From: Chenopodium formosanum
Lineage: Eukaryota > Streptophyta > Magnoliopsida > Caryophyllales > Amaranthaceae
DNA: 64,000 nt
Direction of reading: 5' to 3'
Assembly (NCBI GenBank): GCA_024500155.1
Contig: CM044859.1
Span: 44,128,003 to 44,192,002, forward strand
The translations under genes and the position numbers were made by a program. Every line of letters begins with the position of its first letter. Positions within the stretch are counted from its first letter, which is position 1. The notes below the pieces were generated by a model. The model was not told where the DNA came from and ran no database searches. It was given only the letters and a program-made list of their open reading frames with translations. Positions 29,742-40,858 of the stretch are shown here, piece by piece.

Positions 29742-31172
29742 CTAGTAAGCATCCTTTAGAAGACCTACATTCAATTTTAGAGTAAATGGTTTCTCCTTTA
29801 GCCAGGACTCCATGTTTTTCTCTACCCAAACCTTCTTCTCTGAAGTGTGTGCTTTTCTTTTCCCTTTATCCTGCATAGAGTCTTTCTTCTTAGGCATCAT
29901 AGGTGTTTTGAATTCAATCTTTTCACCCAAGCGTTCCTTAACAGGAATCACCTTGTCACCTAGACGATTCTTCGTAATTGGTTTTACTCTGATGTTTCTT
30001 CATGTCCTTTGAAGGTTTCTTAAGAAGCCACCTCTTTACATCATTGGGCAAGAAAGGAGGAACCTTTTGGGTAATCACTTCCCATAAAGGTCTAGCGCTC
30101 CAGTATAAGTCAAATTTCTCTACTTCTTGTGAAACAGGGAATTCATAGGGATGACGAAGATCCCCCGAAGGAATTGTTTGAAGTAGGTCGTACTATCTTT
30201 TTCCCCTGCAAGGATAATAAAAAGTCATCTTGGTTAAGCTTGAAAGACGGCAGAAAGGTTGCTTGTTGACACTAACCATCTTCTCTATTTTCACCAAGGG
30301 ATGACCCACTTGATAGCAAAGTTGCAAGAGGCAAAGACTTTTTTCCACTCATGGAGCCCCATCTTAGAGAAGCGTTTCTTTCGCCTCACAAAGCAATTTG
30401 GAGTATATTTTTCAACATTGTCAGGAGGACTAATTAGTTCTAGTCTCTCCATTAGCCATATCTTCAAAATATTCAATGCAAATAAATTAATATTACTATA
30501 CAAAAATATGTTTTTGATTTCTGTAATTAAAAATATTATTTTTCTACCTGTAATAAAATTGGAGAGCCCCGAAAAGCTGCTTTTGGATTTCTCTTCAATT
30601 CATCAAGACTAAGCATAGTCTCTCCAATAATTAATGGCATTGGATTTCTCCTAGATTCAATTTGCTCCAAAACGGTTAACATAATTGCTTGAACCTCATT
30701 AGTTCTACCACTAGTGAGAAGATATTGGTTAAACATACAAAAGAGAAAATCCCTTCTTCTATAAACATGAAAAGATTCAAAATAAGGTCTATCAAAGTAA
30801 TGGCGTACAAATTCTTTCAAATTAACTACACTACCATCTACAATATTTGTTAGATCTTTGTCTCTTAAATTAAAGAAGCGCTCAAAATCTTTATAATAAT
30901 ATTAAATTACTCTAGGGATTACTGCAAGATCTAATGAAGGGAAGCCTAAGATGGCACCAAATTCTTTTGGTAAAGGACTAATTTCATCACACCCTAGTCT
31001 AAAACAATGAGTATCTGTGTCCCAATATTCTAAGGCAATATGAATAAAATCTATATCAAGATCTACCCCCTTAACACCATAGATACCTCCCATGTGAAAA
31101 AGTCAAGTTCTTTTCTCTATTTAGCAGTTAAGGACTGACACCATTAACGAGTGAAATTGGTAAAACTCTCAG
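29742..31172 (-). pseudogene. Antisense DUF7745-like gene of Tat-1, two exons, interrupted
   Basis: The ATG lies at 39388-39386; the first codons (to 39371) are cut off from the rest by Ty3-C. Exon 1 (31172-30536) has SLTAK-type, DFIHIALEYWDTDTHCF, DEISPLPKEFGAILGFP, SFHVYRRRDFLFCMF and SRRNPMPLIIGET blocks and ends at a donor TACAG|GTAGAA, the same site as in Tat-2. Exon 2 (about 30457-29742) has ERLELISPPDNVEKY, RRKKRFSKMGLHEWKKVF, YDLLQTIPSGDL and a Lys-rich tail ending KLNVGLLKDAY with stop at 29742. Several stops (for example TAG near 31117) and at least two frame changes break it. Role unknown. It shows that the full gene has two exons, of which Tat-2 keeps one. Confidence 0.75.
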
Positions 31173-31638
31173 TGTTTTGGGGGTTTTTGTCCCTTGGGAG
31201 AGTTACGTCACGAAGTCTGATCCGGCTGAGCTGTACCTGCAAAATAACGGAAACTCGGGGTGGTAGGAGCTCCGCCTCCGACGGTCAAGTTAGTAACTTG
31301 AAATGGAATAAAGAGAACGGAAATTTAGGTGGGTATCTGCTTGGATTCAAAGCTCAGGTCTTTCTCTGATGTGAGAGAATGTAGGTGTAATAAATGATTG
31401 AATGTCCCCCTCAAGTGGGGAAATATCTCCCTATTTATAGGGTCCTAGGAGAGCGTGCCCCTATCTAGGTCACTTGACCTACTTTCAGTGGGAATTGGGC
31501 CCTTAAAGGCCGCAATTTAAGAGGTATATCTGAGGGCGCCAAGTGTCAAGAGGATGTTAGGCCACATGGGCCATCCTGAGCTCGACATGTGGCTTCCTCT
31601 CACTTGTCCACGTGTTTAGGGTATTTTTACCCTAAACA
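31173..31638 (-). repeat. Ty3-C 3' LTR
   Basis: 466 bases, paired with 38878-39370. TATAAATA in - sense lies at 31432-31439 within CCCTATTTATAGGG. The LTR start (31638-31613) is a hairpin, TGTTTAGGGTA-4-TACCCTAAACA. Relative to its partner it lacks 27 bases that hold the GCGCCGT palindrome. Confidence 0.88.
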
Positions 31639-31651
31639 TTTGCCCCTCACA
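31639..31651 (-). other. Polypurine tract of Ty3-C
   Basis: In - sense GTGAGGGGCAAA directly precedes the LTR start TGTTTAGGG. Confidence 0.65.
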
Positions 31652-31659
31652 GGTTGCAC

Positions 31660-31780
31660 GAGCATATCACGTGGGGCCTGTGACACGTGTCCACCTTTCA
31701 TGGGTAAACAGTAACGGGTAAAATTTTTGAATTTCAAATCAAAAATTTCCCTCCACTTTCACTTTCTATAAATAGAAAGT
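31660..31780 (+). promoter_or_regulatory. Putative promoter of the Ty3-C antisense gene
   Basis: Two CACGTG cores (ATCACGTGGGG, GACACGTGTCC) lie at about 31670-31705, and TATAAATA at 31767-31774. The TATA box is the centre of a perfect 9-2-9 palindrome, ACTTTCTATAAATAGAAAGT (31761-31780). It is only some 130 bases from the LTR and drives away from it, toward the gene at 32197. Confidence 0.6.
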
Positions 31781-32196
31781 TACCCCCCCCCCCCCATTTT
31801 CACACCTTACGTTCACATTTGACTTTTTAGTGAGAGAAAGAGAGGGATTCTAGAGAGAAGTGCTCTGCTTCCGTCTGCGTCACAGCAAGTTCAAGCTTCC
31901 GTGTGCTAGAAGTTCAACACCCGGCTCACCTGCTGTAGCGGTTTTCAGATTTTTCCAGAGAAAAAGCGAGGTAACCGCCTGTACCATTTTAGCTTTCCTC
32001 CCTTTCAATTTTTATACCATTTTCTCTCCGCCTGTATACCTAGCTTTTTAGAGAATATAAATGAGTTCCCAATCCACTCACTCGACACTCCCTAGGACAC
32101 TTAGCCGATCCTCCCGGAACGGATGAGTCTAGAACAGGGGGTGCCTCTTCTGGACTGTCGGAACCAATATGCTCATCTCTGAATTCCTCCCTCTCT

Positions 32197-34878
32197 GTGT
32201 CTGTGCCGGACACAATGGCCAGAACGAAACAGATGGCCAGACGGTCTAAGAGTCGGCGCACTATGAGAGTGCCAGCCGATGACGTTTTCCCGGACGGGGA
32301 ACAGAGGGATTGGGAGGAGAGCGGATCTGACGAAGAGGCTCCCTCTACTTCCGGGAGCTCTGGGGTGCGAGAGGTAGACGGCGAGGGAGTCGCCTCCTCT
32401 AATGAAGCCGGCGATGCTGAGGCCGGCCAAGGGTCAAGGGCCAAGTCTTCAGGCTCTGACCAGGACATTTTTGCGGCTGACTATCAGCATCCGCCCAAGG
32501 TCGCTGACAACCCTAACCCTAAAAGGACCCGGATGCTGCCGGGTAACATTACCCTCCTTAATAGCGGATTTAGGGCCTTCAAGGAAAAGCACCCCTTTGG
32601 AAGGGGATGGGAGATTATCGTTCCTCCGGCTGATGCTGTAATGGCCTGGGGCGATGACATTGACCACGCAGACGACTACTTCATCTGCTACGAGGCGGTT
32701 ATCGAAGCCGGCCTCCGGTTCCCCTTACACCCCGGAATCAGGAAAATTCTTAAAGGGTACGATGTAGGGGTTTGGCAGCTCACCCCCAACTCGTGGGTGA
32801 ATATTCTAAGTTACATCGCCGCCTGCGAGTTTCAAAATATAAACCCTAGTTTTTCTGCCTTCGCTCATATGCACTACTTGAGCAAGGCCCCAGGCGGCCA
32901 AGGGGCATGATATACTCTGACCACCTTGCCCCAATACTTGATGACTTTGGACAAGGTGTCCAAATGGTCTAGGTGGAAGGACAAGTTTTATTTGGTTTCC
33001 TCCTCCACCCTAAGACACAACCGGACACTGCGTCGGTACAATACTGAGCCGGCTCTTCTTGGACGTAAATGCCCTCTCCCGGCACTATCTACTAAGGCCC
33101 GGGAGCAAATATTGGAGCCTGGATTCTTTGAAACAACAACTGAGCCCATGGGGGATGGGACTCACATTATTGTACCCAAAAACTGGATTCCTCATCCGGA
33201 CTTCTTCAAGGACGAGTGCTTCTTGTCCGCTTGCGGGCTAAGTACCATGTTTCCCAGGGGCAGAATAATTCTCATCCAGAATAATTTTTATTTTACTTTA
33301 GTTGCAAACTTGCCATAATTTCTTCTAACCATAAATTTTTGCTCTTGTAGACGAAGCCTTGAGAATGGTAGACCAGGCGAAGACATCGGCTAAGTCCGCG
33401 GCGCTGCTGCGCTGGCCAAGAAAGCAGCCGTCGAGGCTAAAGATTCCAAGAAAGGCGGGGAAAGACCGCCTGGCTTTATGTGTTTGCATATTTCCTTTTC
33501 TTTAACAATTTTGCCGGTTGGGTATACTTACCCTTTGTTTATTTCTCAGGATTCCGTCAAGAAGATCCCATGATCCTTCTCCAAGCTGCTTAAAAGGCAA
33601 GGAGACGATCTGGAGAAGACTCTGGCTGCTAAAGCTGCCAGGAAGGGCCCTTCTCCTCCCCAGACACAATCATCTGCCCAATCCGATCGTCCAACGACCG
33701 GGGGAAAATCCCTTGATGTGCTGAGAAAACTGAGCGAAACTCAGAACGCTCGCAGCAGAAAGCACCGGATGTCTCTACGGCATCGAAGGCTGGCGAGCCA
33801 CCTAATGTTGCAGGCGGTGCGATAACGCCTGGGGAGGAGCAGAAGCCGGAGACCCATCTGGAAGCCCAAGGTAAGGAACGGATTGAAATACCTTGGCCAC
33901 TTGATTTTTTGAGAGTTAAGACCAAGGTTGATCCTTCTAAAGGGTCAGTCAGCAGCCGGCAACGGATGAGTGCCGACTACGCTGCTTCTATCTCACAGAG
34001 TATTACTTTTGATGCAGATCTGACTTCTCACGAGCCAGATCTTGCGGGTTTTGCAAAACGGATGGTCAGGACCCTCACCCGGTCTGAGAAGAACTCCATA
34101 CCTGATCTGCAGGTCGTGGACTTCGACCGGAATGGGTCCACTGGCTGAGGTAATAAACCCCTCCACCTTGATATCTTTTATCTTTAATTTGGGTAAGTAA
34201 CTCATAAACCGGCTATTATTGTCCCAAGTGATGCTGAGAGTGGACAGTCTCCGGGGCCCCTTCAGGCGGAAGCAGGAAGAGGTAAATGACGCCAAACGGA
34301 GGGCCCTTGAAAACCTCAACTCTGCTGAATATTCTGATTATATGTGTAATTTAAAGATTAAAGCAGTATAGTTGAAACAGGAGGAGCTGATCCGGAATTT
34401 GACGGCTGCAAATGACGAAGCTAACAGCCGGGCTAATGACCTTGATAAGAAGCTGAAGGATGCCAAATCAGATCTCAAGGCATTAAAAGATGCTGACAAG
34501 GAGAACGCTCAGCTCCGAGAAAACGTTACCCGCCTTGGGATTGAACTTGTCAATCTGCGAAACAAGCAGTCGGACGAGCTTGCCCAAGAGCAAAAACGGC
34601 TGACAGAGGAGAATGAGCGGGACAACTTGGCCCGGCTGAAGATCACCTGGAGCCTCCTTTACCCAAAAATAGACTTTGAGGTCTATAAGCTGAGGTATGA
34701 TTACGCCACTGAGGTGTATGATGCCCAGCTACTAGGTGATGCTCCCCCGCCTCGCTTCAAGGATTGGGCTGCTGAGCAGGGATATGAAGTCCCTAATACT
34801 GAGAAGCCGACGGATGAGCATAACGAGGGCCAGACCATCCAAACTCAGCCGGGGCAGCATCAACCACCTCAGCCTTAG
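32197..34878 (+). pseudogene. Antisense gene of Ty3-C: putative gypsy-type transposon domain plus coiled coil
   Basis: From MARTKQMARRSKSRR (ATG at 32197 or 32215) an acidic Ser-rich region leads into WEIIVPPADAVMAW, CYEAVIEAGLRFPLHPGIRK and WVNILSYIAACEF, the pattern of the 'putative gypsy type transposon' domain (PF04195). A stop at 32908 interrupts; KVSKWSRWKDKFYLVSSS and WIPHPDFFKDECFLSACGL follow to about 33260. Later exons (from about 33350, 33550, 33750 and 34230) are fragmentary. The last, 34372-34878, is a heptad-rich coiled coil (LDKKLKDAKSDLKALKDADK) with a Gln/Pro tail. Splice sites other than a likely acceptor at 33350 (CTCTTGTAG) are unclear. It is read opposite to gag. Function unknown. 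Confidence 0.65.
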
Positions 34879-35875
34879 GCGGGCCTCCACACTTTCTGCG
34901 GCAGTATGCCATTGTTGTTTCCTTGCCGGCTTGTATGCCGTGTTTTGTTGTATTTTTACCAACCATGGGGTTGGGTTAACAATTTATTTTTTTGTTTCCT
35001 CACCGGATGTAACTCCGGTTAACACAACTTATGGCATTTGAGCCATTTTTAATATTAAAAAAATATTCCGACTCAGTCGGTTGTTTTATACCTGTTTGTG
35101 TTTGAGTTTTTTCAATTTGAATTTTGCGTATGTTTGCAATTCTTTAGTATTTTGCCTATCTTAAAAAAGCATGTGGCAGTTTGCAATCTGGGTGCTCTTG
35201 CCCCTGGGCGGCTGTGTGGTTGGTTTTATTTCAAATTGATTGATTGGCTTGAAAACACCTGATACTAAGAGAAGTATGGAGTGTTTTTAGGCCAATCAAT
35301 CATAATGGTGATTGCGCCAAACCAAGTGCACAGCCGACCATAAAAGCGGGTGCTTTGAGCTTCTTACCCAGGCGGTTATATTCCGTTTGGGGTTAACATG
35401 CAGCCATTACACATAATCTTTTGCCCCGATAGGGGGAGTGAGTGCAACTTTGGAATAAATAACCTAAGTAAGAACTTCAGCCGATGACCGACTGATGACT
35501 CATAGCGTCCGGTATTCGGTTACTTGGTCGTTATTTAGATTATTCTGGTCAGACGGCTATGAGCTGACCAATTTGGTCGTTCAATTTTCACCATCTGCGT
35601 TGGTACATAGAATCGACGAATAGTCCGTTCTCTGCGACGATTGCACCCGGAGGGGTGTCGTCGAACGCCTTTGTCCATGTTGGGACAGGCGGTTTTGTAA
35701 AATGAGCAACCATCCGGCCATATTGGCCTTAGGTCTTGTTTGAGACCGGTTGTATAGCCACTAAGCGTTTTTGTGCCTAGTTTTTACGCGAACTTAGTTG
35801 GTTGAATAAATAATTTGTCTGAGTATTACCCAGACGGACAAGCAATTGATAATTTACACCAAGTATCGAACGTAA
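34879..35875 (-). other. Spacer between integrase remnant and antisense gene of Ty3-C
   Basis: 1 kb without a gene. It contains repeated words around GTCGGTT/ACCGGTT and CCGTCTG/CAGACGG (35040-35900), the latter half-palindromes. Transcripts from both strands would end here. Confidence 0.5.
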
Positions 35876-36275
35876 TTAAATAAACAAAGAGTCCGTCTGA
35901 GCTTTACCCAGGCGACCGTCTAGGGTTTCCAGACGATAGGTGCCGTTCCTGACTTCTTCATAAATCCGGTAGGGGCCTTCCCAATTAGGGGTTAGCTTCC
36001 CAGCCTCATTGGCCCTACCGGTTGCCTCCATTTTTCGTAACACAAAGTCATCCACTTTTAGAGGGCGCTTGTGCACTTTCTTGTTATAGACTCTGGTCAT
36101 TCTCATACGGTATATCTCATGTCGCAAGGCAGCGTTGCCCCTGCGTTCCGAGAGGGAGTCCAATGCCAGCCGCATGGCCTCCCAATTTGCCTCTTCATCT
36201 TAGAGCATAACTCTGAGAGTCGGCTCATAGTTCTCAATGGGCAAGACGACTTCAGCACCGTATACCATAAGAAAT
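35876..36275 (-). pseudogene. Ty3-C integrase C-terminus
   Basis: It reads MVYGAEVVLPIENYEPTLR, a stop (TAA near 36201), EANWEAMRLALDSLSERRGNAA, NKKVHKRPLKVDDFVLRKM, then PNWEGPYRIYEEV, the GPY/F segment of Ty3 integrases. Upstream the sequence passes directly into the end of the protease frame (36277), with AAAAAA at the joint, so the RT, RNase H and integrase core were deleted. Confidence 0.85.
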
Positions 36276-36276
36276 G

Positions 36277-38844
36277 CTATTTTTTCACCTCCACCAGCAT
36301 AGGCGCCTTTCTTTTCTTCCCGGCTGCTGGTGGGGCTAGTACTGGATCTGCATCCTTGACATTGTCAAGGTCTATTGGTTCCTGGCCGCCTGGGGCCACG
36401 GTATCTTTGACGGCTGAGAGATAGCACTCCCGGGCTGTCTTCTGATCCCCATTCAAGGAACCAACAGAGTCGTCATCCCTCTCATACTTGATGAGCATGA
36501 GGGAAGGGATGATTACAGCCTTGAATTCGTTGAGGGTTGGCCTGCCTAATATAATGTTGTAGGCGGTCAGCTCCTCAACGACCAAAAACTTGACGACGAG
36601 GTGTCGCCCTTTTCCTTTCTCACCCAGCCGGATGGGTAGATCGACCCTTCCGACTGGGTAAACCATTCCACCCCCAAAGCCAACTAAAGGGTGGGTGACC
36701 GGATGCAAGCTGCTGTCATTGTATTTCAGCTTCTGCAAGCACCGGAGGCTGATGATGTCTGATGAGCTGTCGGTATCAATAAGGATCTGCCCAACCAGCT
36801 GGTTGGCGACCTTACATTCAATAACGACCGGGTCATCATGTGGGCGGCGAACACTGCCCCTATCCTTCTCAATGATCAGAACATCCGGGAAGGAGGAGCT
36901 TGCAGACGCCTGCCCATCATCATCTTTGTCCATCTTTCGAAGATGGCTCTTGGTGCCCCGAATGGTAGGGCCACCACATGAGAACCCGCCTACTATTGTG
37001 TAGACCAGCTCCTTGTCGGTATCCGAGCTACTAGCAGGCTGGGGGGTAGTCTTAGAGGACTGACCCTTATTCTTCTTCTTTGCCCCGGCTGGGGACTTAG
37101 AAATATAGGACTTCAGCATTCCCTTGTCAGCCAGACGGCCCAACGCCCGTTGAAGGCTGAAGCAGTCGTTGGTGTCATGGCCAACTTCCTCATGGTATTG
37201 GCAAAATTTATTTTTGTTCCTTAATTGAATGGAACTTTTCATTGGATTCGGCTTCTCTAGGGACAACCGGTCCTTAATCCCCATGAGGATGGAGTTGCAG
37301 TCCTTGTTAAACTTGTACTTTGGGACGTACGGTTTAAATTCTTTTTTCTTCTTCTAGGACGGCTGGTCACAATCACTAACCGCCCAGATTTCTTTTCTCT
37401 TCTTGCTCTCTTCTTTCTTTTTGGCCGGCTGAGCAGGCCGGCTGTCTTTCTGCTTATCGGACTTCTTAGAGTCCGACTGGCTACCAGGCGAGCAGAGGTC
37501 GGTAGCTTGAATGTAGGTTTCCGCCTCCCTTAGGGTCGCCTGTAGGGTGAAAGCCCCTTTTCTTACTAGGCCGAACTTAAAGGTCGACCCGTCTCTCAGA
37601 CCCTTGAAAAAGTCTGTAGAAGCTACCTCATCAGGCAGTCCTTGAATCTAAATTCTAATCAGATTGAACCGCCTGACATATGAGTGCAACCCTTCTCTCT
37701 ATCCCTGCTTAATAGTGCTCTAGTCAAGGCTTGTTTTCTTAGCAGGGATGTTCATTGAGAAGTTGGAAGAAAACAGAAAGGCGAGCTTCCTGAAATTGTC
37801 AATGGACCCGGTTGGCAAGTTGCCAAACCATTGTTGGGCAATGCCCTTCAATGTAGACGGGAAACATCGACACCAAGTGGCATCATCCAACCCCTGTAAG
37901 TACATGAGGTTGGTGTATGCCATAAGGTGATCTTCCGGGTTGGTAGTACCATCATAGGTACCCACCAACACATTCTTAACCTTGGCTGGCTTTGCCGCTA
38001 TGGTTATCTCCCGGGTGAACGCAGAAGGCTGTTCACCTAGGCGTAGCTGACGGAGCTTCCAGTCCAATGGCTGGACATTTTGATACGCCGCCTGACCTCC
38101 AAAGAGAGCCGGCTGCATGAAGTGAGGAGGATACTGTCCGTAAACCTGAGTAGGCACGTACGGTACAACTCCAATCATCTGAGGGCCAGAATGGACGGTA
38201 TTACCGCCTGTCTAGCTCTCATGCAGGGAGGGTGCATTCCCTGCAGAAGTGTTGTTGAAGCTGTCTGGAAAGTTCGACGTTGAAGCCGACTTAGACAGCG
38301 ATTGGTTTCTCTTCCGGTTGATGATCTCCCGGGCATCGAGAATTGATTTTTTGCTTCCCACCGGCTGTTGAGTCCGGCGGGTGTTGTTGTTGTTCCTCTT
38401 AGGAAGGAGAATTTTTTACCAATCAATGGTCCCGGTTGCCTTCTCCTTTGGATGAGGAGTGGGCTTCCGTTCTCTGACTGACTTCCCCTTCTCCAGAGAA
38501 GTCTTCTTGGCCGACTGACCTTTACTTGGGCCAGCCCGGCTTTGGGTGATCAGCTCTTTAATTTCGCCCTTGAAACTTGTCATGAATCTCATGAGTTTGT
38601 CTCGGGTGACAGGGGCTGATCTAGCGGCCGTTCGGGTTTCCCCTTCCGGCTGCCCAGAGGGTCCGCTTGTACCCACCTGGGAGGCACCCCGCTACAGAAT
38701 GTCTTTGCGCCGGATGCGCTTGGTTCTGAGTGAGCCGTCATTGGCTGTAAAGGTTTCGACCTGAAGATCTTCATCCTCATGGTCTGTAAAGACTTCTGGG
38801 TCATCGCCCAGATGGTTAGGGGGTGGTACAGACTCTTGAACCAT
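36277..38844 (-). pseudogene. Ty3-C gag-protease with several stops
   Basis: It starts MVQESVPPPNHLGDD at 38844. Capsid-like part (38178-37720): VGTYDGTTNPEDHLMAY, CRCFPSTLKGIAQQWFGNLP, FRKLAFLFSSNF (Retrotrans_gag). Zinc knuckle CQYHEEVGHDTNDC (about 37215). Protease ILIDTDSSSDIISL (about 36780), with DTDS where DTGS is usual, and IILGRPTLNEFKAV. Stops lie near 38694, 38414, 38213, 37719, 37709, 37650 and 37357; many equal CAG to TAG. One long intact frame remains at 37284-36277. The gag of a non-autonomous element may still be packaged by relatives, but this copy is dead. Confidence 0.85.
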
Positions 38845-38856
38845 CTTCGAGGTACT

Positions 38857-38874
38857 CTCCCCACAGACGACGCC
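38857..38874 (-). other. Primer binding site of Ty3-C
   Basis: In - sense TGGCGTCGTCTGTGGGGA lies three bases after the 5' LTR end (CAAAACA). Position and TGG start fit a tRNA-primed site; I cannot name the tRNA with confidence. Confidence 0.6.
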
Positions 38875-38877
38875 AAA

Positions 38878-39370
38878 TGTTTTGGGGGTTTTTGTCCCTT
38901 GGGAGAGTTACGTCACGAAGTCTGATCCGGCTGAGCTGTACCTGCAAAATAACGGAGACTCCAGGTGGTTGGAGCTCCGCCTCCGACGGTCAAGTTAGTA
39001 ACTTGAAATGGAATAAAGAGAACAGAAATTTAGGTGGGTATCTGCTCGGATTCCAAGCTCAGGTGTTTCTCTGATGTGAGAGAATGCAGGTGTAATATAT
39101 GATTGAATGTCCCCCTCAAGTGGGGAAATATCTCCCTATTTATAGGGTCCTAGGAGAGCGTGCCCCTATCTAGGTCACTTGACCTACTTTCAGTGGCCTG
39201 CGCCGTAAAACGGCGCTTCTAGGGAATTGGGCCCTTGAAGGCCGCAATTTCAGAGGTATATCTGAGGGCGCCAAGTGTCAAGAGGATGTTAGGCCACATG
39301 GGCCATCCTGAGCTCGACACGTGGCTTCCTCTCCTTGGTCCACGTGTCTAGGGTACTTTTACCCTAAACA
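38878..39370 (-). repeat. Ty3-C 5' LTR
   Basis: 493 bases. TATAAATA in - sense at 39137-39144, inside the palindrome CCCTATTTATAGGG (39134-39147). A 7-3-7 palindrome, GCGCCGT-AAA-ACGGCGC (39200-39216), lies about 55 bases upstream of the TATA box. The terminal hairpin (39345-39370) is kept with two changes. Confidence 0.88.
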
Positions 39371-40043
39371 CTTAGTAACTAAAGACATGATTATGTGTAG
39401 AGAAACTAAGACTATGATTAATCTGCTGAAATTATGAAGAAATTCGGCAGATTAGGGGGCTATTTATACACAAAATCGATGCAGTTTCAATCCAGAAAGG
39501 ATTCGGAGTCAGCGTACTTCAGAGCCAAACGACAACTCTGTCGCCTGGCGACAAAGTTTGTCGCTTAGTGATAGAAGCAACGCCTGGCGTCAGCGCAAAA
39601 CATATGGAAACATGTGGCGCTGTTGCGTTTTATCAACGAGCTATTCAAACCGCGTTTTTCTGGCTATGATTCGAACTCGTACAATGACTTTACGATTTTA
39701 TCCCTTTCTACAAATACCCTTACATATTAATTTCATATATTTTCCTTCAATTTTTCTTTTTCGGATTTATTCAGACTTAATTTAATTTTATTTTTCATTT
39801 TTTCTTTTTGAGGGAGAAAGTCGGATACCCTCCATTAATAATAAAAATGACGGAAATTTTTTAGCAAAATTATTTTTATCACAATTTTTTGCACACACAA
39901 ATATGAACATAAAAATGAAAAATAAATGCAAGATAAATAATATAGTCATAATAGATAATAATATGTATATATAAGTATATCTAATATGTGAGTCAATTAG
40001 GCAAAGTCTTATACAAGTCAAAATAAAATAACACAGGTGCAAC
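39371..40043 (-). promoter_or_regulatory. Tat-1 DUF7745 promoter region and inter-gene spacer
   Basis: In - sense the DUF7745 ATG is at 39388, a TATA box (TATAAATAG) at 39460-39468, 73 bases upstream, and the palindrome cluster at 39525-39600 before that: GACAACTCTGTCGCCTGGCG and related words. The rest, to the PMD stop at 40044, is AT-rich and empty. The TATA-to-ATG distance equals that in Tat-2 (about 70). Confidence 0.65.
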
Positions 40044-40114
40044 TATGGCGCTGGAGGACGCAGATGATGAGGGATGTTCATCATATAAAACAACTGCGTA
40101 GAACGAGGCGTATG
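40044..40114 (-). pseudogene. Tat-1 PMD gene, last codons
   Basis: In - sense the C-terminus reads FYMMNIPHHLRPPAP and ends in TAG (40046-40044). It belongs to the gene at 50388-52534, from which it is split by the copia element. Confidence 0.55.
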
Positions 40115-40858
40115 TGTAGGATTTTATAGATACTACGCAGCAGAAAAAACATGAATCATATTCAATCAAGTACCAATCCCAAAATCGCATGCATAACACA
40201 CAAGACACATAATCATACCTTTGACGCGTGAATTCCACAAAGCTATTCGACAAGCAAATCAGGGAGAGAATAGAGCCCCAAGCATTGCTCCTCTACTTAT
40301 TCCACGAGATTCAAACGAGCCGTCCACCAATACTAGATTGGTCGAGTGATTGAGGAAAACTACGATCACCACCTTTATGGACAACCGACCACCGCACAAA
40401 CCACCACCACCACGAGACACCACCGTGCGACAAGAGGAGGAGAGAGCCGTGTGAGAGAGAGGACTTTGAGAGGGGCGGGTTTTATGTTTGCTAATTAGGG
40501 TTTGATCACACTGATCAGTTAACTGCTTACTTGCAAACCTAGGCACCTAGTCTATTTATAATCTCATTATAATTAGACTAGGGCACGAAGCCTAAAACCA
40601 CTTCTAATCCCCATATGGCCGGCCACCTAGAGTGATGAGGTCCATGATGGGCATAGTTCTCTGATGCTTGATCTAGCCCCTTTGTGTGACCTTATAGGAT
40701 CCGTCCAATTGGGCTTTGGCCTATTTTAATAGTCCAAAGATCGTTAGTACCTCTAGCTATGGCAAAACGACGACCCAAATGTACGAACTTAATTATCTCC
40801 ATAATTTGATCCATTTATATATCTAGTAATTACACACGACGAAGACATAACTCCTTCA
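40115..40858 (-). repeat. Copia 3' LTR
   Basis: 744 bases, paired with 49630-50387 by near-identity over most lines. The ends are TGAAGGAG...CCTACA in - sense. Confidence 0.88.

Larger units (their letters stand above)
31173..39370 (-). mobile_element. Ty3-C: internally deleted Ty3/gypsy element with antisense gene, 8.2 kb
   Basis: The LTRs (38878-39370 as 5', 31173-31638 as 3') start TGTTTAGGG and end CCAAAACA in - sense. The target duplication is CTCAG/CTTAG. In - sense the order is primer binding site, gag-protease (38844-36277), a deletion joint, integrase C-terminus (36275-35876), spacer, an opposite-strand gene (32197-34878) and polypurine tract. RT, RNase H and most of integrase are missing, so it would need help from a relative. 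It sits inside the Tat-1 DUF7745 gene 15-18 bases after its start codon. Confidence 0.88.
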
